Part shown: positions 10,786 through 19,647 of the stretch, piece after piece | How the letters are laid out: every line of letters begins with the position of its first letter | Position numbering within the stretch: the stretch's first letter is position 1 | Assembly: GCA_963977105.1 (NCBI GenBank) | Contig: CAXBNI010000001.1 | Span: 1,240,001-1,304,000 of the forward strand | Reading direction: 5' to 3' | Source of the DNA: UBA2705 sp963977105 | GTDB taxonomy: Bacteria > Pseudomonadota > Alphaproteobacteria > Micavibrionales > Micavibrionaceae | Length of the DNA stretch: 64,000 nucleotides | Made by a program: the position numbers and the translations under genes | The notes under the pieces: model-generated | Databases searched by the model: none | Told to the model about the DNA's origin: nothing | The model's input: only the letters and a program-made list of their open reading frames with translations

Positions 10786-11700
10786 CTATGAAGCCAGCGT
10801 ATCATAAGTGCTACCGAATTTTTGGTCATGCTCATAGCATTGGTCTATACCCGCGCGGTAATCTGGGTAACGCAGCTTAATGCCAAGCTCTTGTTTAATA
10901 CGGTCGTTATGAACGCGTTTATTATCTGAATAAAAGCTCAGAGCCATTGGCGGCAAGTTTGCATCTTCAATCGGTACCAAAGGCGGCACTGGCTGCCCAA
11001 GCAGTTCACAAGCATAAGAAATCACTTCATGTGCTGGGGCAGAATTATCATCACAGACATTATAAACAGCGCCGGCATTGGGAAGCTCAATTGATTTTGT
11101 GATCACATCAATAATGTCATCAACATGAACACGGCTAAAGACTTGACCGTCTTTTTGTATACGGCGTGCAATACCGACGCGCACGGAATCAAGCGCAGAG
11201 CGCCCGGGGCCATAAATACCGGCAAGGCGGAAGACGTGCACAGGTAGCCCCTCGACGCGGCGCAATGTGCGCCATTGTTCTTCGGCTTTACAGCGACGCG
11301 TGCCGCGAATAGATGTCGGGCAGGTTTCCGTATATTCATCGACCCAATCACCGCCGCGGTCACCGTAGACACAGGTCGACGATAAATAGCCGACCCATTC
11401 CAAATTTGGCAATGATGAAAGCATTCTACCGTGCGCAAGATAAGCGGGGCAGCCTTCACGCCCTGGGGGCGTTGAGATTAAAATATGGGTAACGTCTTTT
11501 AAAACATATAAAGGGTCACCGAGCGGGCGCTCATCATCAAACAAATAAGCGTCTACGCCCGCATTGCGCATCATTTCACGCTTATCAGAATCACGCGACG
11601 TCCCGGCGACAGACCAGCCCTGCTCTTTCAAGGCATGGCCTAAAAAATCACAGACATAGCCATATCCAAAGCAGAATAATTTTTTATCAGTTGAAGTCAT
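10786..11700 (-). CDS. NAD-dependent epimerase/dehydratase-like (atypical SDR) protein
   Basis: 304 aa, Rossmann-fold extended SDR resembling the YeeZ-like group of putative nucleoside-diphosphate-sugar epimerases. The cofactor loop is FGYGYVCDFLG near the N-terminus (Gly12, Gly14). LSSTCVYGDRGGDWVDE follows the strand that normally leads to the active site. The usual Tyr-x3-Lys is not intact: the Lys of RRCKAEEQW has no Tyr four residues before it, which marks an atypical SDR. Substrate unknown. It stands alone on the minus strand, converging with pepA. Confidence 0.75.
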   Translation of the reverse strand: MTSTDKKLFCFGYGYVCDFLGHALKEQGWSVAGTSRDSDKREMMRNAGVDAYLFDDERPLGDPLYVLKDVTHILISTPPGREGCPAYLAHGRMLSSLPNLEWVGYLSSTCVYGDRGGDWVDEYTETCPTSIRGTRRCKAEEQWRTLRRVEGLPVHVFRLAGIYGPGRSALDSVRVGIARRIQKDGQVFSRVHVDDIIDVITKSIELPNAGAVYNVCDDNSAPAHEVISYACELLGQPVPPLVPIEDANLPPMALSFYSDNKRVHNDRIKQELGIKLRYPDYRAGIDQCYEHDQKFGSTYDTLAS

Positions 11701-11784
11701 GTCCCTAAATCACCATCAAGTAAGTGTGCCACTATTATATTATTTTTATTTTAGGCTTCCCTAATACTCTACAGCATTCCTCGA

Positions 11785-12453
11785 TTAAAAATCAACATTT
11801 TCGTAATGCCGAGCAGGGAGGAACCCTGGAATACGGTCTTCTAATAAAGGGCGGAAAGATGGGCGGGATTTAACGCGGGCGTACCAGTCTTTGGCCGCCT
11901 GATGTTCATCCCACGGCACGTCGCCGATATAATCAATGGCCGATAAATGAGCCGCGGCGGTAATATCAGCGAGCGAAAACGCATCGCCAGCAAGCCAGTT
12001 GCGTTTTTCTGTCAAAAAGCCGATATAGTCCATATGGTAATGAATATTGGCATGGCCAGCACGAATAGACGGCCCATGCGGTTCGCCCATTTTTAAAAAA
12101 CGCTTCATCAGTTTTTCACCGACGAGGTTCTCTGTAACCTCTTGGTTGAATTTAATGTCGAACCAACATGTCAGGCGGCGCACTTCAGCTTTTTGCACAG
12201 GGTCTAGGCCAAGCAGGCTCGGCTCAGGATAGACCTCATCAAGATATTCACAAATCACCATGCTATTGGCAAGCGTTGTTCCATCAGCCTCAACCAATAC
12301 AGGAACGTCCCCTGCAGGGTTCATCGTCAGAAACTCCGTACGGCGCTCCCATATACGTTCAATTTCGCTTTTAAATTCGAGCTTCTTTTCCGCAAGCACG
12401 ATACGTACTTTACGGGAAAAAGGATGCAGCCATAAGTGATATAACGTTCTCAT
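11785..12453 (-). CDS. Glutathione S-transferase family protein
   Basis: 222 aa cytosolic GST-fold protein. The N-terminal thioredoxin-like domain (1-80) has a likely glutathione-activating Ser13 in HPFSRKVR, the cis-Pro motif in DVPVLVEADG and the binding residues ANSMVICEYLDE. The rest is the all-helical C-terminal domain. No substrate can be read from the sequence. The gene is separated from the upstream minus-strand asmA-like gene by 91 nt. Confidence 0.85.
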   Translation of the reverse strand: MRTLYHLWLHPFSRKVRIVLAEKKLEFKSEIERIWERRTEFLTMNPAGDVPVLVEADGTTLANSMVICEYLDEVYPEPSLLGLDPVQKAEVRRLTCWFDIKFNQEVTENLVGEKLMKRFLKMGEPHGPSIRAGHANIHYHMDYIGFLTEKRNWLAGDAFSLADITAAAHLSAIDYIGDVPWDEHQAAKDWYARVKSRPSFRPLLEDRIPGFLPARHYENVDF

Positions 12454-12543
12454 AGTTATATTTATACATTAGGAATCAAGCATTGAACAGATCATGCGCT
12501 GTTTTTTTTTGCATTTTTAATGCAAAATCGTGCAATGGCCGAT

Positions 12544-14364
12544 CTAAAATGGCAAAGCCTTTAAAAGCTCGCCCCCTAATGCACCGTCTAATTTACCGTC
12601 AAGTTCTTTACTAAGCTTGTCTTTCAGCTTGCTGCCAAGCTGTGAAGACAGCAGTTTTTGCGTATCAATTTTATATGAAGGCTTCAGTAAAGGACCGCTT
12701 AATTTTATCGGCACAAAATATTTGTTATTATCTTTTGTCTTTGAAAGGTTCAGACGTAAGTTATAATCAATCAAGCTCTTCACGATATCAAGCTGCCCAT
12801 CACCAGATATCTCGCTTAAAGGCGCCTGCATATCAAGCAAGCTATTATGCGCGACACCATTTTCTAAAGTGATATTCGCGATCATCTTCGTAAATTCAAA
12901 ACGGTCATCACCTTGGTTAACATTCATAGCATTTTGAATAGAGGCCACGTCCTTAAGCTGCCCATCAGCAAGTGCTTTCGCGACTGATTGCGCTTGGTTG
13001 AGGACTTTAGACACGTTCCATTTCTGAATAACGCCATTGCTAATCGTCGAGTTAATAACACCCTTTACAGCCGAGACATCAATTGGCCCCGCCAGACAAG
13101 GCACAGCCATGTTGCCAGCGGTTTGCAGCGCGCCATCCAATATATCTTTATTCGCGGCAGCCTTTAACAGCCCCCCGAGCATAATGCCTTTCACATCAAA
13201 CTCCACTGCGCATTTTGCAGGCGCAGACTGCCCCTGCACACTTATGTTCAGCGCGGCGTCACCGCCATATAACGCAGCCTTGAGCGGCGCTATATTATAA
13301 GCCCCGTCTTTACCTTTGATTTTCAGGTCAACCGTATCGAGCAAAATGTTTTTTACTTTCAAGTTGCTCAGGACAATATGGCCATCAACATTAAACTTCG
13401 GAAGCGGCTTCGCTGGTTTGGCGGGCTTGTTCGTCGCCGCCTCATCCTGCGATTTTTCAGCCGTTTGCGTTGTATCGCCAACTGCCATTAATGCAAAAAG
13501 GCCATCCAAAGAAAGGTCTTTGCCATTAAAATCGAACGTTATTCTTGGCTGTGATTGCGCGAAATTCACATGCGCTTTACCACGCAGTTCTTCACCAGCT
13601 GCAGTTAGCTTTACATTCGTCAACGCGGCTGCCTTAGCATTAAGGTCAAGCACCACATCCGCATTAATCTTAGTATCGAGTCCATCGCCCTTAAACTGTG
13701 GCATTTTCAAAACTAAATTAATTTGCGTATTAGTCATCGTTAGTTTCTGTAATGGCGTAGATGCGGCTGTTTCAACCTCAAGATTTGCTTTAAAATCAAT
13801 ATGCATCTGGCTTAGGCTCTGCCCTGTCTTACTTAACTGCTCCACTTCTGCATTAAGGTTTAGGCCGATGCCTTTATTGGTATTATTAGGGCGAATAATC
13901 AGGCCCTGTTTTTTCATGTCAGCAAAGCCAACATAAATATCTTGCAAGGCAATCTGCTGCAAACGCAGGTTTTGTACCGCACCATCATTGGCCCGTTTCG
14001 CATAACGGAGCTTATCTAATGCAAATTCTTTAATCACAATTTCTTTGCTCATAATCTGCGGGAACCACGCTACTTTTGCGTGCGCAGAATCAAAGGCAAA
14101 GCTCTGCCCTTTTAATTGCGCGACTTTTGCATTCCCTTTATCTTCGGCGCTTATGCCTTCAACTGACAAATTTGCTCCTGGGAAAAGCCCTACCTTTATA
14201 GGGCCCTCTATCGACCACACCAAGCCGGTTGACGCCTCTAACTTGCTTTCTAATGTTGGGATATATTTGTTTAAATCCAGAAAATAATTTAAAGCCAGCC
14301 CCGCTCCGATGACCAAAATAAAAATACTGATAAAAATACCGAGCAAGATTTTAAGCGCCTTCAT
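12544..14364 (-). CDS. AsmA family protein
   Basis: 606 aa AsmA-like protein, anchored in the inner membrane by one N-terminal helix (LKILLGIFISIFILVIGAGL) with a long periplasmic beta-rich body. The family is linked to outer-membrane assembly and inter-membrane lipid transport. Typical features are DLNKYIPTLESKLEASTG just after the anchor, the SIEGPIKVGLFP strand pattern, and a C-terminal region like AsmA_2 (SGDGQLDIVKSLIDY). The chain ends in a low-complexity Lys/Leu/Gly-rich tail. I chose the second Met (14364): GGAG lies 6 nt upstream of it, whereas the ATG at 14376 has no ribosome-binding site. Confidence 0.85.
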   Translation of the reverse strand: MKALKILLGIFISIFILVIGAGLALNYFLDLNKYIPTLESKLEASTGLVWSIEGPIKVGLFPGANLSVEGISAEDKGNAKVAQLKGQSFAFDSAHAKVAWFPQIMSKEIVIKEFALDKLRYAKRANDGAVQNLRLQQIALQDIYVGFADMKKQGLIIRPNNTNKGIGLNLNAEVEQLSKTGQSLSQMHIDFKANLEVETAASTPLQKLTMTNTQINLVLKMPQFKGDGLDTKINADVVLDLNAKAAALTNVKLTAAGEELRGKAHVNFAQSQPRITFDFNGKDLSLDGLFALMAVGDTTQTAEKSQDEAATNKPAKPAKPLPKFNVDGHIVLSNLKVKNILLDTVDLKIKGKDGAYNIAPLKAALYGGDAALNISVQGQSAPAKCAVEFDVKGIMLGGLLKAAANKDILDGALQTAGNMAVPCLAGPIDVSAVKGVINSTISNGVIQKWNVSKVLNQAQSVAKALADGQLKDVASIQNAMNVNQGDDRFEFTKMIANITLENGVAHNSLLDMQAPLSEISGDGQLDIVKSLIDYNLRLNLSKTKDNNKYFVPIKLSGPLLKPSYKIDTQKLLSSQLGSKLKDKLSKELDGKLDGALGGELLKALPF

Positions 14365-14523
14365 ATTATTCTCCATTTGAAATATGTGTTATGATCCAGA
14401 AATTATACGCAGTAATTATTATTTAAATCTTTATATCATGGTGTTGATTAACAGAAAATAAAACCTAAATAAGTTACAGCAATAAACGACCAAGCAAACA
14501 TAGAGCAAATAAGGAAAATAACA

Positions 14524-14991
14524 ATGTCAAATACAGCAAGTATAAACGCAAACGCTAAAGTTTCTGTCGAAAAAGCCCTGCAGGAAACACTGGCAGATAG
14601 CTTTATGGCTTACTTTAAGACACATAGCTTTCACTGGAATGTTGAAGGCGCACACTTTCATTCACTCCATGGCATGTTCGAAGAACAGTACAACGAAATT
14701 TGGGTCGCGCTTGACGACATCGCGGAAAGATTACGCGCACTCGACGCTTATGCTCCGCTTAACTTTGCTGAGCTTGCCAAGCATGCCAGCATTAGCGAGA
14801 CAGGCCAAATGCCCGACGCAACAAGCATGGTAAAGATGCTCGCAGAAGATAACGCTGCACTTGTCGCACAAATGCAGGGCGCCGTGATTATAGCGCAAGA
14901 AGCTGGCGACGAAGCAACCGCAGACTTGCTTATTACACGTATCGCCGCACATGAAAAAGCCGCATGGATGCTAAAAAGCACAGCAAAATAA
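14524..14991 (+). CDS. dps: Dps family DNA-protecting ferritin-like protein
   Basis: 155 aa Dps protein, a dodecameric mini-ferritin that oxidises and stores iron using hydrogen peroxide and shields DNA. The ferroxidase site lies at the subunit interface, and its ligands are visible: His37 in FHWNVEG, His49, and Asp/Glu in LDDIAERLRALD (about 64-68). The N-terminal tail is short with few lysines, so DNA binding is uncertain. Single gene with its own terminator. Confidence 0.93.
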   Translation: MSNTASINANAKVSVEKALQETLADSFMAYFKTHSFHWNVEGAHFHSLHGMFEEQYNEIWVALDDIAERLRALDAYAPLNFAELAKHASISETGQMPDATSMVKMLAEDNAALVAQMQGAVIIAQEAGDEATADLLITRIAAHEKAAWMLKSTAK

Positions 14992-15008
14992 ACAAAGCAC
15001 AGCTTAAG

Positions 15009-15045
15009 AAAAAGGCGCTCCCCATACGGGTTACGCCTTTTTTTT
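15009..15045. terminator. Terminator between dps and the convergent reductase gene
   Basis: AAAAAGGCG and CGCCTTTTT form the stem, followed by a long T-run on the plus strand; the A-run before the stem provides a T-run in the opposite direction. Confidence 0.75.
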
Positions 15046-15067
15046 AATGCCAATTTGAATATTAAAA

Positions 15068-16099
15068 TCACTTCACGCCAAGCTTGCCTTGCAGGTCAGT
15101 GGATGAGGTTGTGTACTGGAAACGTAGCTTCTTATCAGGGTAGACGTAACGAAACGCCTGTTGCGCCATAAGCGCAGCCTCATGAAAACCAGAGAGGATC
15201 AATTTCAGCTTACCGGGGTATGTATTAATATCACCGATTGAGAAGATGCGTGGCGTTGAGGTCTCAAATTTCTCAGTGTCAACGGGGATCAAATTACGCT
15301 CAAGGTTGAGGCCAAAATCAGCAAGCGGCCCCAGTTTCATCGTCAAGCCATAAAAGGCGACCAGCGTATCACATTCAATTTGATACGGTTCTTCACCTCG
15401 CTTTTCAACGGTAACGGCCTCTAATTGACCATTCGTCCCGTGAAGCTGTTTTAGGTTACCAGAATAAAGCTTCATTTTATCCGCCGCGACTAAGGCCTGC
15501 ATTTTATTAACGCTATCTGGCGCCGCGCGAAATTCTGGACGGCGATGGATTAACGCCATAGAGCTTGCAGCAGGCTGCAAATTTATTGTCCAATCCAGCG
15601 CGCTATCGCCGCCGCCTGCAACGAGTATGTTTTTGCCCTTGAATTGTTCCATTTTACGCACCGCGTAAAAAACAGATTTATCTTCATATTCTTCTAATTG
15701 TGGAATAGATGGCTTCTTCGGCATGAACGAACCGCCGCCAGCCGCAATGACAATTACAGGCGCTTCGATTTTAACGCCCATGTCGGTTTCAACGCACCAG
15801 CTTTCATTTTCAAGCTGCGTTAAAGATACCGCCATTTGCCCAAGGTGGAATGTCGGCTCAAACGGCTTAATTTGCGCCATCAAATTATCCGTCAGCTCCT
15901 GCCCGGATATCACAGGAAAAGCAGGGATATCATAAATTGGTTTTTCGGGGTAAAGCTCTGCGCATTGGCCGCCTGGCTTATCGAGGATGTCGATAAGGTG
16001 CGCCTTCATATCCAGCAGCCCAAGCTCAAACACAGCAAACAAGCCCACAGGCCCTGCGCCAATAATTATCACATCTGTCTTATGCTGCTCATTACTCAT
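15068..16099 (-). CDS. Ferredoxin/flavodoxin-NADP+ reductase, thioredoxin-reductase-like type
   Basis: 343 aa flavoprotein that transfers electrons between NADPH and ferredoxin or flavodoxin. It has the FAD-binding IIGAGPVGLFAVFELG near the N-terminus, the family signature GGQCAELYPEKPIYDIPAFP, the NADPH-binding VAGGGDSALDW and the C-terminal FAD loop IFSIGDINTYPGKLKLILSGF. The redox CxxC of true thioredoxin reductases is absent. A clearly related paralogue lies at 54429-55442. Confidence 0.92.
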   Translation of the reverse strand: MSNEQHKTDVIIIGAGPVGLFAVFELGLLDMKAHLIDILDKPGGQCAELYPEKPIYDIPAFPVISGQELTDNLMAQIKPFEPTFHLGQMAVSLTQLENESWCVETDMGVKIEAPVIVIAAGGGSFMPKKPSIPQLEEYEDKSVFYAVRKMEQFKGKNILVAGGGDSALDWTINLQPAASSMALIHRRPEFRAAPDSVNKMQALVAADKMKLYSGNLKQLHGTNGQLEAVTVEKRGEEPYQIECDTLVAFYGLTMKLGPLADFGLNLERNLIPVDTEKFETSTPRIFSIGDINTYPGKLKLILSGFHEAALMAQQAFRYVYPDKKLRFQYTTSSTDLQGKLGVK

Positions 16100-16192
16100 C
16101 GCGACGTTTTACTCTTCGTTTGTTTTTAGTTGGATATAGGGTCATAGCGAATATAACTCGTTTTTCCAAGTCATTTTTCAGACCTGCCACAT

Positions 16193-16220
16193 AAAAAATG
16201 CCGTAGAAATCTCCACGGCA
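16193..16220 (-). terminator. Terminator of the 145-aa hypothetical gene
   Basis: On the minus strand TGCCGT pairs with ACGGCA and is followed by TTTTTT. It lies 26 nt beyond the stop of the gene at 16246. Confidence 0.75.
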
Positions 16221-16245
16221 CCATTCAATATATCAAGCCCTCACA

Positions 16246-16683
16246 CTAAGCAGGCTCGTTTGCTGCGGCCACGCCGACCACATACTTCACGCGTACAATA
16301 TTAGGCGCTTCCTGTTCATGGTGGATATTCTCATCTACAATGTTGTAGCCCGCTTGAGAAAGCTCTGCTTTGAAATCATTATAAGCTCTATTCGTGCGGA
16401 TAGCGTCCATATTTATGCCTGTACAGACAGCTTTGCTCGATAGCTTATTGCCCAACATATGCGCAAACAAATTAAAGCCGCCTTTGAGGTCATAATTTAC
16501 AATCGTCACAATGGCAGAGCCTTTAGCGACCAAATTGGCAGCAAAGTCATCGTCACCCTCAGCAAGGCGGTTAAATAGATTTGTAATGATCTTCTCGCGT
16601 TTATTGATTATTCTTTGCTGCTTTTTCTCTTCGTTAGTATCAACGACGTTTTTCAGCGCTTCAATCTTTTCTGACAGACTCAT
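16246..16683 (-). CDS. Hypothetical protein, 145 aa
   Basis: Family not recognised. The first 45 residues are highly charged and probably helical or coiled coil (SEKIEALKNVVDTNEEKKQ, then KREKIITNLFNRL). The rest looks like a small mixed alpha/beta domain (SAIVTIVNYDLKGGFNLFAH). There is no signal peptide or membrane segment, so it should be cytosolic. It has its own terminator and starts with ATG 67 nt from usg on the same strand. Codon use looks like its neighbours. Confidence 0.6.
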   Translation of the reverse strand: MSLSEKIEALKNVVDTNEEKKQQRIINKREKIITNLFNRLAEGDDDFAANLVAKGSAIVTIVNYDLKGGFNLFAHMLGNKLSSKAVCTGINMDAIRTNRAYNDFKAELSQAGYNIVDENIHHEQEAPNIVRVKYVVGVAAANEPA

Positions 16684-16749
16684 TTTAAAAACCCTATTTT
16701 ATCCTATAATAATAAGGCTAGCATAAACATCTTTGCCGTTATGTCAAGT

Positions 16750-17016
16750 CTAGTGCAAAACAAACTCTGCATCGTAAAAACCAATCTCACTCGTGGAAAT
16801 AATTTTTTTACTCGCGACGTATACCGAATGCAGCTTGCCATCAATCTCGCGGGTCCAAAAGTCTAAGAAGGTTTTGAGAACGGGGAATTTAGGAGATATG
16901 TCATATTCTTGCCAAATGTAGCTTTGCAGAAGCTCAGGGTGATCTGGCAGATGGTAAAGGATTTCCGCCGTTGTTAAACGGTAATTTTTAATAATTTGCT
17001 GTTCCAAATTCGCCAT
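16750..17016 (-). CDS. usg: Usg family protein
   Basis: 88 aa protein of the alphaproteobacterial Usg family, of unknown biochemical function. The signature is nearly complete: YRLTTAEILYHLPDHPELLQ, a WQEYDISPKFPVL stretch and FLDFWTREIDGKLHSVYVAS. In many alphaproteobacteria the gene sits near trpF; here no trp gene is close. The start is ATG 17016, with GGAG about 8 nt upstream; a TTG two codons earlier is less likely. Confidence 0.85.
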   Translation of the reverse strand: MANLEQQIIKNYRLTTAEILYHLPDHPELLQSYIWQEYDISPKFPVLKTFLDFWTREIDGKLHSVYVASKKIISTSEIGFYDAEFVLH

Positions 17017-17234
17017 ATGCAAGCTCTCCTGCAGTTATTCTTAAAATACACTCCTAATAGTACCATAATAAATATCCTTCGTTTACATATGGTTAACAGA
17101 TTCTATGTTTTCCATGAAGAGACTCGCGCTTTAATTGCGTGGATAAGTCTGGCTTTCTTCCCGCTTCGGCTTGGCAAGGGGATTCCTCCTTATGTAGAAT
17201 CTAATATAGAATTCTCCTTAACAGTTTGCGTGTT

Positions 17235-19301
17235 ATGTCTTTTAAGTCTGTATTTAAAATTAAGAACGCGGCAGCCGCCGGAACAAAATCAATCAAGACG
17301 CCATTGGAAAAAAAATCTGATGCCGTTGAAAAAGCACATGCGCATATTTCACGCGCCCTTTTCAATGCGCAAGGGCTTTGCGTTTATGCCGACCCACAAT
17401 TTAACGCCCTCCACAAAGATGGCGCATTAGAGGGCACGAACCTGCTTGACTTCGTCATGTTTGATGATGTGAGCGCAGTCGCCGCCAAAGGCGCGCTGCA
17501 ATTTGGGGCCGCTGAAACCGCGAGCACAATAACTATTGAAGACGGAATACAAAACGTATCGTATTTTGACCTTTCACGCGGTCGCAGCACAGATGGCGAA
17601 CACTATCCCGCGCAGTTGGCTTTTCAGACTATCAACACACAAAATGGCGCCGATTATATTATGGCGAGCTTTCCTGCACCGAGCGATACTGACATTGAAA
17701 ATGTTATTGTACCCGCCGCGATTGAGAAAATCATCCATACAAAAAACGCAAAACAAAAACTTAATAGAGAAGCCAGCCTCATCGATGCGAGCGAGCTAAG
17801 CGAACAAGATGTCTCTACCTTCTTAAATATGTCACATGAACTGATGGCTATTATACAACCTGATGGCGGCCTAAAAGACATCAACAGCACCATACACCGT
17901 AATTTAGGCTATAGCGCCGAGCAGCTTGGCGCCATGGATTTTATCGATCTTATTCACCCTGAAGACCGCGCCCACGTCCGCACGATCATCAAAAGCATTG
18001 TTAATGAATCACATGACGATGATACAGATGACAGCAGCTTTGACACGCAAAACAGCACGATATTCTTCGAAACACGTATTGTTGCGCGTGATGGCGAAAC
18101 GCGCTGGACGGAGTGGAAAGTACGCAGCACACAAAATGCGCTCTATACCGTTGGCCGCGATATGACCGACGCAAAACGCCATGAAGATGAATTAATACGC
18201 CACCAAACCCAGTTGTCTGAAGCACAGGAAATCGGGCAAATGGGACACTGGCGTTGGGAGATAGGTCAAGGCACCATCTCATGGTCTGCAGAGCTATTTC
18301 GCATTTTTGGAGTCTGCTCCGATAAGTTCTCACCGTCAATCGATAGCGTCAACAGCCTGCTGCGCCGCCGTGATGTCGGGCGTATGATGCAAGCCTTTCA
18401 GCGAGCCATGATTGAGAAGAACAATTATGAAATGGAATTTTCCATTGCCTTGCCAAATAATGAAGAGCGCAGCCTTAAATTACAAGGCCGCTGTGAACTA
18501 GATACGCACGGCGATGTATCATCGCTATTTGGCGTCATTCAGGACGTTACAGAACGCACAAATCACGAGCGCGACCTGCGCAACGCCAAAGAAGCCGCCG
18601 AGCGCGCTTATGCCGCAAAATCACAGTTCCTTGCCAATATGAGCCACGAATTGCGTACACCACTTAATGCGATTATCGGCTTTTCTGAAATGATGCAAAG
18701 ACAGCTTCTTGGCCCAATCGGTACAGAAAAGTACCTTGATTATATTGCCGGCATTCGCGAAAGCGGTGAACATTTACTTGACCTGATTAGCGATATTCTA
18801 GACATGTCAAAAATGGAAGCAGGCAAATATGAACTTGATGTAGAGCCGCTGCACATAGCAAAAGTGGTCCGCCTTGCCGTTCACATGATGGAAGGCAAAG
18901 CCAATGACGCGAAGGTCAAAATGACTCTCGATATTAACAATGAAGACATTCAAATTGACGCCGACCGCCGCGCCATTTTGCAAGTCATGCTAAACCTGCT
19001 TTCTAACGCGGTGAAATTCAGCAATGAAGGCGGCCTTATTTCAGTACATTGTCAGGAAGAAGATGATGGAATTTTAATTTGGGTCAAGGATAATGGCATC
19101 GGCATCCCTGCGGATAAAATCAACGACATAACGAACCCATTCGAGCAAGCAGCCTCTCATGACACACGCAGTCACGAGGGCAGCGGCCTTGGTCTCTCAA
19201 TCACAAAAGAGCTCGTTGAGTTACATAACGGCACGCTTCGTATAGAATCTTGCGTCGGCGAAGGCACCTGCGTTAAATTCCACTTGCCTCAATCGTGCTA
19301 A
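17235..19301 (+). CDS. PAS-domain sensor histidine kinase
   Basis: Hybrid-less sensor kinase of 688 aa with no obvious transmembrane segment, so probably cytosolic. About residues 1-185 are unrecognised and may be a degenerate sensor region. A PAS domain lies at about 190-310 (LSEQDVSTFLNMSHELMAII to the VGRDMTDAK end), and a PAS fold-3 domain at about 320-440 (MGHWRWEIGQGTISWS to GVIQDVTER). HisKA follows with phospho-acceptor His471 in NMSHELRTPLN. The HATPase domain has N-box LLSNAVKFS, G1 KDNGIGIP and G2 GSGLGLSI. All catalytic motifs are intact. No response regulator gene is adjacent. The ATG at 17235 is preferred to an in-frame TTG at 17226. Confidence 0.9.
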   Translation: MSFKSVFKIKNAAAAGTKSIKTPLEKKSDAVEKAHAHISRALFNAQGLCVYADPQFNALHKDGALEGTNLLDFVMFDDVSAVAAKGALQFGAAETASTITIEDGIQNVSYFDLSRGRSTDGEHYPAQLAFQTINTQNGADYIMASFPAPSDTDIENVIVPAAIEKIIHTKNAKQKLNREASLIDASELSEQDVSTFLNMSHELMAIIQPDGGLKDINSTIHRNLGYSAEQLGAMDFIDLIHPEDRAHVRTIIKSIVNESHDDDTDDSSFDTQNSTIFFETRIVARDGETRWTEWKVRSTQNALYTVGRDMTDAKRHEDELIRHQTQLSEAQEIGQMGHWRWEIGQGTISWSAELFRIFGVCSDKFSPSIDSVNSLLRRRDVGRMMQAFQRAMIEKNNYEMEFSIALPNNEERSLKLQGRCELDTHGDVSSLFGVIQDVTERTNHERDLRNAKEAAERAYAAKSQFLANMSHELRTPLNAIIGFSEMMQRQLLGPIGTEKYLDYIAGIRESGEHLLDLISDILDMSKMEAGKYELDVEPLHIAKVVRLAVHMMEGKANDAKVKMTLDINNEDIQIDADRRAILQVMLNLLSNAVKFSNEGGLISVHCQEEDDGILIWVKDNGIGIPADKINDITNPFEQAASHDTRSHEGSGLGLSITKELVELHNGTLRIESCVGEGTCVKFHLPQSC

Positions 19302-19361
19302 AATGTGATATATACGACCAATGCACCTGAATACTTCCGGTGTATTTGTAAGGAAAAATCC

Positions 19362-19553
19362 ATGACTGACGTGAATAAAAAACTTTTAGAAATTTTAGTC
19401 TGCCCCGTAACGAAAGCTCCGTTGCGTTATAGCGCCGACAAAGCTGAACTTATCTCAGACCAAGCAGGGCTCGCCTACCCCATAAAAGACGGGATTCCCG
19501 TCATGCTTGTTGAACAAGCGCGCCAGTTAGCAGAAGGCGAAGCTAAAAAATAA
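19362..19553 (+). CDS. Trm112-like protein (UPF0434/YcaR type)
   Basis: 63 aa small protein of the Trm112 fold family, homologous to YcaR of enterobacteria and to the eukaryotic methyltransferase activator Trm112. It shows the typical KLLEILVCPVTKAPLRY start and the AGLAYPIKDGIPVMLVEQAR end. Only one Cys of the possible zinc ribbon is kept, as is common in bacterial members. The start is ATG 19362, with AAGGA 7 nt upstream; the reading frame is open further upstream but without start support. It lies 60 nt after the histidine kinase and may be co-transcribed. Confidence 0.85.
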   Translation: MTDVNKKLLEILVCPVTKAPLRYSADKAELISDQAGLAYPIKDGIPVMLVEQARQLAEGEAKK

Positions 19554-19647
19554 ACGCCGCCCCGCAAACTGCGGGCCCCTTATTAAGACAATATTAGTTT
19601 TTCCTATGCATAATTGAAAAATATAGGCATTTATTAGGGGCTGAGTA

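Noticed and set aside
12490..12540. Hairpin GCATTTTTAATGC near a T-run
   Set aside because: The T-run precedes the stem on the plus strand, and on the minus strand it is an A-run, so it is not a good terminator for either flanking gene.
13316..13936. 206-codon plus-strand frame
   Set aside because: Antisense to the AsmA gene; hydrophobic Ser-rich text is the usual reverse-frame pattern.
19556..19585. CCCGCAAACTGCGGG hairpin after the Trm112 gene
   Set aside because: Short stem without a proper T-run; too weak to call a terminator.
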